64,000 nt of DNA from Pezizomycotina sp. ARF18 (lineage: Eukaryota > Ascomycota), in assembly GCA_002224055.1 (NCBI GenBank), contig AZLU01000002.1, positions 548,827 through 612,826 on the forward strand, given 5' to 3'. Below, in pieces: positions 1 to 10,376 of this stretch. A program made the translations under genes and the position numbers. Numbering within the stretch: the first letter of the stretch is position 1; every line of letters begins with the position of its first letter. Under the pieces are notes generated by a model. That model did not search any database. It worked only from the letters and a program-made list of their open reading frames with translations, and was not told the origin of the DNA.

Positions 1-369
1 GACGTTTTTTTTTGCATTAGCTGTGGTTGATGCGATGGAGACGTGAAGGGGGGTGATGTTTTTATACCCATGAACTTCTGCCCGTTCAGAGCTGCTCCTC
101 GCTCTTATCCACGAGCGTGACGGGGACGCCGGCGACTTTGCGGCCACGAGGCGATGCCGAGACCCTATGCATTTCCCTCATTAGTTTGGAACAAGAGTGG
201 AAATAGAAAAGATAGTGGTGTTTTTCTACGAACCATTTGTCCGGATCCGAAACGCCGAGCTTTTTACGTCCTGCGCCAGCGCGGACGTAGACGAGAAGCT
301 GCGGGCGGAGCTCGCGCGGGTCAATTGAGTTGCCGTTCGGCGTAAGCAGCGGGAGGAGATGGAGGCCAT
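1..369 (-). CDS. 3-hydroxyacyl-CoA dehydrogenase, mitochondrial, 5' part only (cut by window edge)
   Basis: Likely oxidises 3-hydroxyacyl-CoA with NAD in fatty-acid oxidation. The start at 369 gives an Arg/Ser-rich, acid-free leader (begins MASISSRCLRR, then SFSSTSALAQD), as expected of a mitochondrial presequence. The Rossmann motif follows: VKKLGVFGSGQM, then GLGIA, then VAGVPVTLVDKSEEQL, which is the usual opening of short-chain hydroxyacyl- or hydroxybutyryl-CoA dehydrogenases. A 69-bp intron (165-233, GTTCGT...TAG with ACTAAT) joins GQM to GLGIA. A second intron starts near 67 and leaves the window. Two or three single-base slips are needed to keep the frame. The catalytic and dimer domains lie outside. 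Same strand as the thiolase next door. The dehydrogenase family is fairly sure; the acyl-chain preference cannot be told. Confidence 0.72.
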
Positions 370-910
370 TGCAATTGCGGTAGTGAAACTCGTTATGCGA
401 ATTTGTCGACGAGGATAGGGGTTGTAGATGGTCGGAGAGTTGTGGTTGGGAGGAATGGTGGGTTTTAAAGTCGTTGGTGAAAATAAATTTTGGTGGGTTC
501 GTCGGCTTTCACGGGCAAGAGAGTTATAGATTGAATTTTTTTTGTGCGAATTCTTGGACGTCTTCCCCCCCGATTTCTTCCAGCTTACACGGCGGGCAAT
601 ATCCCGCGGAACACGTTTTTATTGGTGATAGAATTGTACCTTACATTTTGCTTCAAAATAAAGAACGTAAGACGAACTAGCGAATGCAATGACGGGGCTG
701 CTTTGATATCCATGTTCAATATACATCGCTACTTACTTTCGTTACATGACATAGCAATAATAGCTACAGCTGGAGCTAACCTTTAGCTTCGAAAAGAGAG
801 AGAATGTATGCGTAAATGGTATAAAATTACAAGAAAATCCAAATTTTGATTCAAGAACATGCAAAAAAAAATGTAACAACAAATAAATCGACAAACTTTT
901 CTTTTCACAG
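370..910. other. Spacer between dehydrogenase and thiolase
   Basis: AT-rich, without a convincing reading frame. It should hold the promoter of the leftward dehydrogenase and the 3' end of the thiolase. No further structure seen. Confidence 0.5.
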
Positions 911-2284
911 CTAGCGCTCGTCTCCTCCAAAGCCTGGGGCTTCATATACGTGCTCGTCTTCGTCCTGCTAAGCACCCTCACTATCTGCTCCTGCGTCGGC
1001 ACCCTCGCCTCCACCGCAGGATTATAGCCGTTCCTCGCCATCCAGCCGTCCTTCTCGTTTCCGTTCCTCTTCAAACTATCCTTCCCGTCCTTCCTCCTGT
1101 ATACACTAACAACAGCCGCACCGCCCAAACCAAGATTATGCTGCACCGCAACATCAGCACCTTTACCATCACCGTTGTACAAACGGTTCGTAGCCCACCC
1201 CTCAAATGCCACACAAGCTCCGCCGCCTGCGCGATCCCCGTCGCGCCGAGGGGGTGGCCTTTGATATAACCACCGGAGGGATTAACGATGCAGCGACCGC
1301 CGTATGTAATATCGCCGTTTCGTACATCTCGTGAGCTTTTCCGTGCTCGCAGAGGCCCAGGGCGTCGATTGTTACCATTTCATTCGCGGAGAAGCAGTCG
1401 TGGAGTTCTACTAAATGGACTTTTGTTGGGTCTGTTAGCTTGGCTTCGGCGTACGCGTTCGCGGCGGCCTTTTGCGTCATCGCGCGCCGATGAGGGATAT
1501 GGCGGACTTTGAGAATAAATCTGGGGAGTCCGTTGTTAGGCTTTGGCCGGCGATGTGGATCGCGTTCGCGGCGAGTTCGGGGTGGGATTTTAAGAATTTT
1601 CGTTGACGAGGACGGCTGCTGCTGCGCCGTCGGAGGTCGGGCAGCACTGCAGCTTCGTTAAGGGTGGGTGAATGGGTGCGGATTTCATGACTTGTTCCCG
1701 CGTGTATACATCTTGAAACTGCGAGTACGGATTATTAACGGAGTGCTTATGATTAACCACCGCAATATCCGCAAAGTCTTCATCTTTCGCTCCGAATTTC
1801 TCAGAGTACTCCCTCCCAGCATTACCGAACAGCTGCGCCGCCATCGGCGCCTTCGGTACAAAACCCCTAGTCTCCGCCATCATCATCCCGCTCTTATCCA
1901 GCGGATTCGTCGATCGTCAAATTTACTACTCAAACTCCCGGCGCCATCTTCTCAAACCCAACAACGAGCGCACAGTTCGATACACCCTTTCTAGTAACTG
2001 CTTGCGAAGAATAACCCGGATGAACCGGTGGAGCAGTTATTGTTGATGTTGTAGATGGGTATCTGCGTCATGCCGAACTGGTAGAAGACGCGCTGGCCGC
2101 AGGTGCTGTCGCCGTACGCGTAGCAGGCTACGCCTTGCTCTACGTCGTCGTAGTTTACCGCGTCGGTCATGGCTTTTACGCCGGCTTCGAAAGCCCATTT
2201 CGGGGTAGTCTACGAGACCGCGGGGCTTGATGAACTTGGTCATGCCGACGCGATTATGTAGACGTTTTCCTTGGGTGAAGGCAT
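911..2284 (-). CDS. SCP-x-type thiolase (peroxisomal 3-ketoacyl-CoA thiolase-like)
   Basis: Thiolase of the sterol-carrier-protein-x class, which cleaves 3-ketoacyl-CoA (often branched chains) in peroxisomes. The start at 2284 gives [13 protein letters not shown], then [21 protein letters not shown]. The active-site region follows as [16 protein letters not shown], then [21 protein letters not shown], a SQFQDVYT segment, [21 protein letters not shown] (the conserved HDCFS loop) and the C-terminal [18 protein letters not shown]. Order and spacing match full-length SCP-x thiolases, but no SCP2 lipid-binding domain follows. No clear SKL-type peroxisomal signal is visible; the end is ambiguous, with the frame that stops at 911 ending GGDER. 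At least five single-base slips break the frame, for example an extra T in GGCTTTCGAAG and a lost A in GGGAGTTTGAG. Family call sure, activity untested. Confidence 0.85.
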
Positions 2285-2700
2285 CTTTGCTGGTGATATG
2301 TGATGATGCTAGGTATGAGGTGAAGGGGTATATGAGGATGTATAGATTCACTCAGTTAAGAGGATAATCTTCTGCAAGGTTCAAGGAGGATGAAATATTC
2401 TTATGATATTACGGGGGAAAAGAAGGAGAAGTGTGGAGGGGAGAAGGAGGAGGGAGGCAATTTGGGGTCGCATGTCGTCCCATTATAAATTCACCTTCGG
2501 CAACGAGATGCCGCGGATGGGGAAGGAGTTGTGGGGAATTTACTAGTATGGGGCGAAGAACGAGTGCGTGAGCACATGAGGAGAGTTGCCTCGGCTTATT
2601 TTTTAGAGTTTTGTTAGTGGCAGCATTAAATCCATTACCGAGTGAATTTTCAGTGGGTGCGCGTGAGTAACGAGAAAATGGCCGTTGGCATTTTAAGTTT
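2285..2700. other. Spacer upstream of thiolase
   Basis: Upstream of the leftward thiolase and before the rightward coiled-coil gene. A purine-rich block lies near 2411-2460. A leftward open stretch crosses it but looks like the shadow of the rightward gene. Nothing else recognised. Confidence 0.4.
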
Positions 2701-3140
2701 GCAAGGCTAAGTCGTCTCCAGCGAAACTCTCCCTTCACAAACTTTTCAACTCCAACCTTCGACCTCGAAAACCTCACAACGGCTCCTCCAAACCTTCTCA
2801 TAAACCTACTCTCTCTGAACGGACATCTTGTCTTCCTCCCGTGCTCGTCGGACCATGCCAGACCACGCTCCCCAACGTCCCCGACCTCGTCGCCAACCTC
2901 ATCGTCCTCCATCGCGCGCGCGCCGACGTCCTCCGCAGGAAATCGCGAACATCGAGCGGAGGAAAAAGAGGTGAAGAACAAGATCATGGAGCTGAAGCTG
3001 GAGCAGAACGTCATGAAATCCGTCGCCGCAAAGTTTGAGAAGAAGGACCAGCAGGACGGCGCGAGGGCGATTAGAAGAGATCCTTTAAGTGGTGTAGGAG
3101 TAGGACTTTTTGCAAAGCGCGAAATTTGTTGGAGGGATCG
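2700..3140 (+). CDS. Unrecognised small protein with a C-terminal coiled coil
   Basis: I do not recognise this gene. Protein-like segments can be followed rightward across two frames: LTTAPPNLLINLLSLNGHL, then LPNVPDLVANLIVLHRARAD, then VKNKIMELKLEQNVMKSVAA followed by KFEKKDQQDG. The last part has a heptad-like hydrophobic spacing and high charge, typical of a helical coiled coil. Short coiled-coil proteins of this kind occur in kinetochore and vesicle-tethering complexes, but nothing here decides a function. Start and stop are uncertain because the frame slips near 2820 and 2945. The opposite strand is also open over much of this region and could compete. Confidence 0.4.
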
Positions 3141-5139
3141 GTCGTTCGACGGCGCTCTGTGGTGTTGTGATGCAACTGCCGCTTTAGTGGACTATCTCAC
3201 CGCTACTGGGGAGCGCATCGGGATGAAATGGGAATCTTTCTTCGTTCCATGACTGGAATGCGGAAAGAAGTGTTGGATATAGAGATAGGACCCGTCGATA
3301 AGGAATCATTGCATTGCTAACAACCCACAATCTACGAAAGCAGCTCCAAGCTTAAGTTTCCAACAAGACACGACAGAGAACTTGAGATGTCGAATGAATG
3401 TTATCACGAGAAATTAAAAAAAAAAAAAAAAAAAAAAAATTGGAGAGGCTGAGCACATGAAAAAGCCAAGGATTAAGGGATGCAGAACTCCAGGTCTAGA
3501 TACTGGTAGATAGATAAAAAAAAAAAAAAAAAAAAAAAAAGTGCCGAAGAAAACGTGTAATTTTAAAAGGAAGAGAGTGGTGAGTGGTGGAGGGGCTTTT
3601 AGGGCCCTTTTAATTAACGATCTCCACCTCCCACCGGGATTAGAAGAAAAATTTATTGATAATCTCCACTCCACGGTTATTCTGCAGAAAGGGATGATGA
3701 AACAGCCTTACAGATATTAAAAAAACCGTAAACTGTACAGTGAATGGCGACTGCCTATGCAGGCACGCCACTGTTCAATAAATTGAAGTGAAGCCCTAAT
3801 CAATCAATTAGTAGCTAGTCAATCAATTGATCAATCCCTGTCAAAAAAGGATTCAATAAAAAAAATGTTTGGCGATTGAGAGATTATATTGTAAAAAGCG
3901 GGATTGGACTTGAACGGCCGGAATCGCCGCCGAAACCGTCTCCCTTTTTTCTTCATGTAAATTAGATATAGAGAGTTAGAACGGTCTTACGTACGACAAA
4001 TCTGAAGCGTAGAAAAGTCAACGGAACCGGCTTCTTCCTTCTTCCTATCCTCCTTGGTTCAGCTTCGTTTTCGCATTAATTTCGTGAAAAGAGAAGAAGA
4101 AAAAAAAAAAAAAAAAGTAAACATTTGACGCCAAAAAAAAAAAAAGGTTGCTATTTTTCGCACGTTAATTATAATTAGACTTTTCAAATTCGAGTGCGGC
4201 AGTCACCCGTAACTTCTTACCGCCCTTTTTTCTTGCAACTCCCTTTTCATGCACAAACAAACAAACTCAATTCGTAAAAAGGAGAAAAAGCGCTTTAAAC
4301 TCCCTTTTCTCTCTTCTCTCTTCTTCCTCTCTTTCCCAATCATCGTCATCCACTAACAGTACGCATCCGTTTTTAACGATTGCGTCTTTCCCATACGTTT
4401 TCAATACATTTGGAGGAGCGTTATCTATCCCAGACCTGTCGAAGCGGATTGCACGCCAATAATATCTCCTTCAGGCAGCAAAAAGCGGAACGCCAGCCCG
4501 TCTTTTCGCAGCGGGTACTCGAGGATAAAGAACGAACGAAACAGATAGGGGGGGGAAGAGATCTCCATCCAGGAGAGTCAAGTCAGAGGTAAGCAGTCTT
4601 ACGGGGATTACGGGAGAAAAACGACATGAGAGACATCCTTCTCAGCTTTTCTTCCTTTTCCTCTCACTTGACCTTTTTTCCTATTCTTTCTTCTCTTTCT
4701 TCACAATCTGTCCTCATTCATTCATTGTTATTTTATTCAATTGAAGAACCGCTTTGCAGTGTTTCTTATCATTATTATTGCTTTTCATACATACGAACAA
4801 TCCCTTTTTTTTTTATTCTTTTTTTTCTCAATTCTTGTGTGTTGCCGTCATTTTCCCACTAAAATAGGGAGCTGAGGTTGTCTTCGGCTATTGGCCCAAG
4901 TACTTTCTTCTTATCCTTCCTCTTTCGAACCTGCACAGAGAGAAGAAAAAAAAATAGATAGGGAGAGAGAAAAACTGGGGAAAAGCAAATAAACTAGCAA
5001 GAAAAAAAAAAAATAGCGATAGAGCATCCCGACCCTCTAACGACCCTTCCTTTAAACAGCTTGTAGTCGGAATCCAACCATCGCTACCGAACGACCTCTA
5101 GTTATAACTCGACAAGGTCCTTCATTTTTCGCAACCGTA
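3141..5139. other. Long AT-rich spacer / probable 5' leader of the RhoGAP gene
   Basis: No convincing coding stretch. It holds poly(A) runs at 3416-3439 and 3516-3540, A-rich stretches near 4098-4145, and CT-rich tracts at 4290-4340 and 4640-4870 that resemble the pyrimidine-rich promoters and leaders of strongly expressed fungal genes. The rightward RhoGAP gene begins at its end. Confidence 0.4.
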
Positions 5140-7300
5140 ATGTCGGCCGCAGAGCGGATGACGGGGAGGATGTCTGAGAGGCTCGCGGTCCCTATTCGCA
5201 GGGCCCGCGCAATCTCGAACCCTCCTCCCTGAAAAGGGCCCCGAACCCCACGAGGAGGGCTACAATGCTGGCATGGCGAAGCTGGCTGCGAAAATTATCT
5301 ACCGGTCTGGCCACGACGCGTCCGGGAACCTTGCTGATCATGTCTGCTGCGCATTCCCGGACGCTCGGGAAGTTAGTTACAACGAGCTCCTTCCGTACGT
5401 ACTTGCAGTCATACCCGCCGAAAACGAGCTCGGGGACGAATCGTTGGGCGGAGGAGGTTTATTCCTCGTGTTCTTTGCGGGGGGCGGGGGATGGCGAGAA
5501 GGACTCCAAGAGCAGACCTCAGTGGAGCTGGACGCTGCAGGCTTATCACTTGGTATGTTTTGCCCCTGAAAATACTGTGTAGGTGACGTCTTTATTGACG
5601 ACTTTCTTCATGTTTTAGCTCGGTAGAGCCGTCAAGAAGAGAATTAAGAAACTCTGGGTCGTTCACGAGAGGGCCTGGGTTAGAATCATGTTCGAGATGC
5701 TTTCCGGGATAGTATCTCAGAAATTCAAGAAGAAGATCGTCCACGGTAAGAATATTCACTTCCCTCAACTCCTGCCAAGCAATTCTTCACACTGTATCAG
5801 ATATCGATAACCCTTTTTGATCGCAATGCTAACCAAGCATATCGGATAAACAGTTCCAACCTGTCTGAGCTCGCCACATACCTCGATATAACACGACTCA
5901 ACATCCCCCGGCGGTATATCTACACGACAGGAAGATTACAGATTGCATCAGATTGCCCGCATTCCCACCTTTGGCCCAGTTCAACAGCCACCATTCCGCC
6001 GAACTCACCCGACGATCACCCTTGCCGTACGTCCTTACGGATACAGCCCGCTATATCCCCTTCACTGCCTCGACGTACAGGTATCTTCAGAATACCTCCA
6101 ACGTCCAGATGCTAGAAATCGTTCGAGAAGCGTATGACAGACGTCAGTTCCTTGTACTAGCGATTACGGGCCAAGTATCGCCGCCGGGCTTATCAAGTTG
6201 TACTACCGCGCCTTGCCGCATCCGTTACTGCCGGTTACGTGCTATGACTACATCCGGAAGTACGCCGAGGCACCTGAGAATGTGGACCTGACTGATCAGA
6301 CCTGGGACATTCTCGACAACAAGCTTCGAGGTCATCGCGGCGACTGCTGCTCCGTCACCTGATACCATTAATGGCTCTGGTCGCCTCGCACTCCGAGACT
6401 AACTTGATGAACGTAACCAATCTTTCATTTGCTTTGGACGTCTCTCGTTCGCTCTGACGACGTTAAGGCCGACGCCATTATCTCTAAGAACGGTGTGGCT
6501 AAGTTCCTGCAATACCTCGTCGAGAATGTCGACCAGTTCACCGTCCGGATGCAAGATCGTCCGAAAGTCAACCCAGAACCAAACCCCATCTTCCCTCCGT
6601 CAAGCGCAGCCCCGCCACGGCCGCGAACTCACGCAAGCATAGCTACCCGCCCAGGTCCGATAGCGTCGGCGACAGCGTCAGCATCAACATCACTCCATCT
6701 ACTCCTGCAGCGACAGGCAAATTAATTGACTACGAGGATGATCACGATTCAGCTGTTAGCGTCACCAGTATCCCATCTCTCAGTACTCGCACCAGCTTGT
6801 GGACGTCAGATACCACCTGTTTCCCACGCCAACAATGCAAGCTCGGGTCCTAGCGGGATGCCGTCCCCTCCACCATCGCCCTCGCAGGATGACGAGGAGG
6901 TCGCCGCATCGTCGTCGTCACCATCATCCAACACGCAACAGGGCCAGTCCACATCTGCGCCTCCATCAAGCCCCCCACAACCTACTGGCTCTGAAGATCC
7001 GAATCCTCGTGGTCTCTTGCGCGCTGCTACGACACCCGTTCTTGCGCCCAAGTTCCCCCGCGATACAACGCCGGAGTGACGCCCCTCGCGTGGCTACCTC
7101 CCCGTCGCAGAAGAGGGAACCCTCGCCGAGCCCTAAGCCTAAGGCTCTCCGTTCAAAATCAGAGACGGCACCAGGGACCCCGGGAAGGTTAAGGTCAGTC
7201 CGGAGCGGTTAACGCCCTGAAGGCACTGTTCGAAGAGAGGGCCAAGGAAGCGGAGATTCTCTCGCGTTCGGCAAGCGTCAGCAGCCGATCGAGCAGATGA
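5140..7300 (+). CDS. Rho GTPase-activating protein with N-terminal CRAL-TRIO (Sec14-like) domain, Ecm25-like
   Basis: Predicted GAP for Rho/Cdc42-type GTPases in polarity and wall growth. The N-terminal part is a divergent CRAL-TRIO domain: MAKLAAKIIYRSG, YNELLPYVLAVIP, FFAGGG, then the invariant-looking KKRIKKLWVVHERAWVRIMF, SQKFKKKIVHVSNLSELATY and LDITRLNIP. The RhoGAP domain follows: LPYVLTDTARYI, HLAAGLIKLYYRALPHPLL, LPLMALVASHSETNLMN and the closing LVRSDDVKADAII with FLQYLVENVDQF. The rest (about 6550-7300) is Pro/Ser/Thr-rich disorder ending in KALFEERAKEAEILSRSASV. This is the layout of Ecm25 and animal p50RhoGAP. The middle of the GAP domain is disturbed and the Arg finger cannot be placed with confidence. 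Introns near 5573-5620 and 5746-5855. The start at 5140 is the first ATG in context but soon meets a frame slip. Confidence 0.82.
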
Positions 7301-8651
7301 CTAACCGCCGGCTTCTTCGCGGTTATTTGGCTATGCTGGGCGATTGCAATGGCAAGGCTATTGCAAGAGCTGAAGCGCAATTGAGAATAACCTTTAACAA
7401 AGCAGGCGCAAATAATCTGGATTTTTATTATTTAATGGTTAATATGGGACTTATATTTCTTCATCGGAGAAGGAAGAAACACTACAATATGTTTTTGTCC
7501 TTTCTGATTCATCTTCATAGCAACTTTTTCTCTTTCCTATCCTTTCTCGTTCTATTATATTATTTGTTATTTTATCATTGCCGTCATTACCTCTTACGAT
7601 GCCTCATGAACTATATTAAACACATCACATACAAGCGAAACAAACATAAACAAAACTCGCATCTGGACAGCGGCCAAATCTAATAATTGTGGAGGATTAT
7701 AAATAGGGGCACTATAAGCGAGTCACTTGTTTCAATTTTCTTTCTTTTTTTTATCATTAATTCCTTTTTTTTTTTTTATGTAATGATCTCGATGCTCCTT
7801 TTCTCTCTTCTGTCCTTTTTTCATCACTCTAATTCCTGTACAATCTTACACGGCCTTATTGAAAATCATTCTTTGTATTTTCATTTGTATCCTTTTTTTT
7901 TTTTTTTTTTTTCTGGTCTCTTGTTTTTCTTCATTACTTTTTTATTAATATTCTTCGCGTTTTATTACTTGACTCTTAGAGGCAAATCCACCCAATATTA
8001 TACAACTTTTCGATTTAACTTGTTCACCTTTTCCCTTGTTCTTTTTTTTTTTTTTTTTTTTTGATTCTAAAGTTCTATCCATCTCGTCTTCGTTTCTTTT
8101 GTCTTTTTCGAATTTTTTTGGACATATAGTAAAGCAGTTTTTTTTCTCTAGTATATAGCATTTTCCCCATCGAAGAAATCCAAAAAAATTATTTCAAAAT
8201 AAAAGTGAGGAGGCCAATACCACGGTTAAACCCGAGATGGCAGCGTGCTGTAGTAGTTAACCAGGGAAATCGAATCTCGATCCCGGTCCGAGCCGATCGC
8301 GGTTCCTCGATCGTAACTTTGCTGAAAGCGTTTTGTCTATTACATCATTAAAAACTTGCTTTTCTTTTTAATTGGTAACTACAACGCCAAACTTACTTGG
8401 ATCATGTCATTCATACTACTTCTTACCAACGTCCTTAATAAAACAACCTTTTAAAGATATGGAATTTACTCGAACGGCTATAACAAGAAAAATAAAAAAA
8501 ATATCAATAACCTTCACGATAGAGATAATTCGAATCTAAGAAAAGCGATTCAGTCACAACGAACCAACAATTCTCTTACTGAAACCTTGCTTGAGAAAGC
8601 CAAACAACGCCATTATCTTTTAGGTAGCGAAATTGCTACCGTGCCGCAGTT
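7301..8651. other. Spacer with T-rich runs
   Basis: Probable 3' region of the RhoGAP gene, then the promoter of the dehydrogenase. T-runs at about 7889-7911 and 8042-8062 and generally very T-rich on the plus strand. Open stretches here are Phe/Leu-rich products of T-runs and not genes. Confidence 0.45.
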
Positions 8652-9560
8652 ATGAGCAAAGGCTACATCGTCGTCTGCCCCGGTAAAACCCCCTCCCCCC
8701 CAAAAAAAAACACTCCCCTTCCAATCCCCAATGAATATACCGTCCTAACACCACCACAGCGACCCGCGGCATAGGCCTCTCCTTCGCCGCACCTCCTCCG
8801 CCACACAACCCTCCCCATCGTCCTAACGCACCGCAAAACTCCCCCCACCCTCCAACCTCACTTCCTCCCCGCGCATATCAACGCTCCAACTCGACGTAAC
8901 CGACGAATCCACCATCGCAAGCGCCTCCGCTCAACTAACGAAGAAGTTTCCGGAGGAGGAGTGGAAGTGTAGACTTTTCATCAGTTGCGCTGGCGTATTA
9001 CATCCTGAGAGGAATATTGGGAGGATCGATGTTGAAGAGGTTAAGGAGAGTTTCTTGGTTAAATGTCGTGGGGGGAATGTGTTGATGAAGCACTTTGGAC
9101 ATCTATTAGGAGCCGGCGATGCAGGGGGTAGTAATGGTGGGGAGGAGGAAGAAAGAGGAGGGAAAGAAGTAGAAGGAGCAGGAGGCGGAGAAGGTGGTGG
9201 TACGATGCCAAAATGCCACTGTGGGCCTGCCTCTCCGCCCGCCTAGGTTCCACATCCGACAACCGCACCGGCGGGTGGTACTCCTACCGCGCGTCGAAGC
9301 CGCTTTAAACAGCGTCGTGAAGACGTTCGATATACACCTTAAAACCAACCACAATACAACAACGGAGCGATGTGTGTCGGCTTACACCCCGGAACCGTAA
9401 AACGGATTTAACGAGGGAGTTTTGGGCAGTGTAGAGGGGAAGGGAGGGAGGCTTTTTGAGGTTGATGAGAGTGTGGGGAGGCTGTGGGGGGTTATGTGTG
9501 GGCTTGAGAGGGGCAGGGGGTAGATGTTGGGATTGGAGGGGGGAGGAGGTATTGCCGTGA
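8652..9560 (+). CDS. Short-chain dehydrogenase/reductase, C-factor-like
   Basis: NAD(P)-dependent oxidoreductase of the SDR family; substrate unknown. The start at 8652 reads MSKGYIVVCP, then an intron at 8683-8759 (GTAAAA...CCTAACA...CAG) joins cleanly to ATRGIGLSFA, the glycine-rich cofactor loop. Next come LQLDVTDES (the Asp of the adenine-pocket loop), LFISCAGVLHPERN (NNAG position, here SCAG), and the catalytic pair in YSYRASKAALNSVV (YxxxK). HPGTVKTDLTREFW follows as in the C-factor/carbonyl-reductase-like branch, and the end is LFEVDESVGRLWGV with WDWRGEEVLP. A low-complexity Gly/Glu-rich insert encoded near 9120-9205 is unusual and may be an unrecognised intron. Frame slips occur near 9410 and 9520. 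Confidence 0.82.
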
Positions 9561-9689
9561 TAAAGAAGGGGGGGAGGGGGGAGGATTGAAGAATAAAACA
9601 CGTCAACAAGCTACTAAAGGTTTAAATTCAGAGTTGAATGCGCATGCACTCTAACACATTCAACGGCAAATTGTTCCCGGTGCCTATAA

Positions 9690-9858
9690 GTGGATGTTGC
9701 AACTAATATCTCAATTATCTGACTGAAGAGAGATGAGTAGCAGAGGAGGAAATCTACAATAATAAGAATATATATATACAATATATAAATGTTTGATATA
9801 GACTTTTTTCCTTTTATAATCATAAGGACTTGGAAACTTAGGATTTTTCCAGAGCAAG
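9690..9858. repeat. Dispersed ~160-bp repeat, copy A
   Basis: Shares ordered blocks with 29330-29500 and 48340-48495, all in the same orientation: TGCAACTAATATCTCAATTA, then a GAAGAAG-like purine block with ATCTACAATA, then TTTGATATAG, and finally ACTTAGGAATTTTCCAGA-like sequence. The last block is the C-terminus and stop of leftward protein fragments, so the repeat is mostly their shared 3' untranslated region. Similarity is estimated by eye, about 60-75%. Confidence 0.6.
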
Positions 9859-10270
9859 CCGGGTGTCCAAGAACCCCTCCAGAGTATCGTTTTTGCGAGA
9901 CCTTACACACAGAAAAAACGATTTAGAATATTTAATAATGTTCGAAAATCCCATAATGGCGTCCTTTTCATAAGAGTCTCTTCTAAACCCCGGAGCTAGG
10001 GTTACGTAGGGCATGGATATACTCTCGAGGAAGCCTGCTCTGCAGTTGACGATGCTTTCAAGAAGCTTGTACAGCACCGGTTGGGCGTGCGCGTATGCGT
10101 TCTATTCGTTGATTGTTATGCTCACAACGACACATCCATGTATCTCGGCGCTTATCGAGGCTACAATATTCAAAAGCCCCACATGTACGAGAGGGCTGAA
10201 GCTCACCGCAGCAACGTCGAGGGTATTCAAATATGAGCATCGCCCTCTCTTTAGCGGCAAAAATTCCCTT
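9838..10270 (-). pseudogene. 3' part of an unrecognised gene ahead of the first NLR
   Basis: I do not recognise the protein. One leftward frame reads almost without break for about 140 residues: LDVAAVSFSPLVHVGLLNIV, then ASISAEIHGCVVVSI, one TAG, LYKLLESIVNCRAGFLESIS, MPYVTLAPGFRRDSYEKD, and the end EGFLDTRLALEKS. The composition is that of a real globular protein, but no start or upstream exons are evident. The upstream sequence instead holds the promoter of the oppositely directed NLR, so this looks 5'-truncated. Its last codons and the sequence after the stop are the part repeated at 29.4 and 48.4 kb. It could be a decayed member of a small island-specific family. Confidence 0.45.
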
Positions 10271-10332
10271 TCTTACTTGTATACATGCGTTAACAGGAAT
10301 ACAGAATTTGCTTGACCATATTGATGCTATAT

Positions 10333-10355
10333 CGTACTAGTCTAGGGCTAGTACG
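10333..10355. promoter_or_regulatory. Perfect 8-bp hairpin just upstream of the NLR start codon
   Basis: CGTACTAG (10333-10340), a 7-base loop, then its exact reverse complement CTAGTACG (10348-10355). It ends 21 bases before the ATG at 10377. It could be a binding site for a dimeric regulator or a 5'-leader hairpin. An 8-bp inverted repeat can also arise by chance in 64 kb; its position is the only reason to record it. Confidence 0.35.
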
Positions 10356-10376
10356 GTATCTAATTATAAAATAAAA

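Noticed and set aside
2409-3014. Leftward open stretch of about 200 codons
   Set aside because: Overlaps the rightward coiled-coil segments, which look more protein-like; the leftward product resembles a shadow.
8221-8330. Possible tRNA- or SINE-like sequence (TGGCAGCGTGC with AATCGAATCTC)
   Set aside because: A- and B-box matches are weak and no cloverleaf pairing or 3' tail could be drawn.
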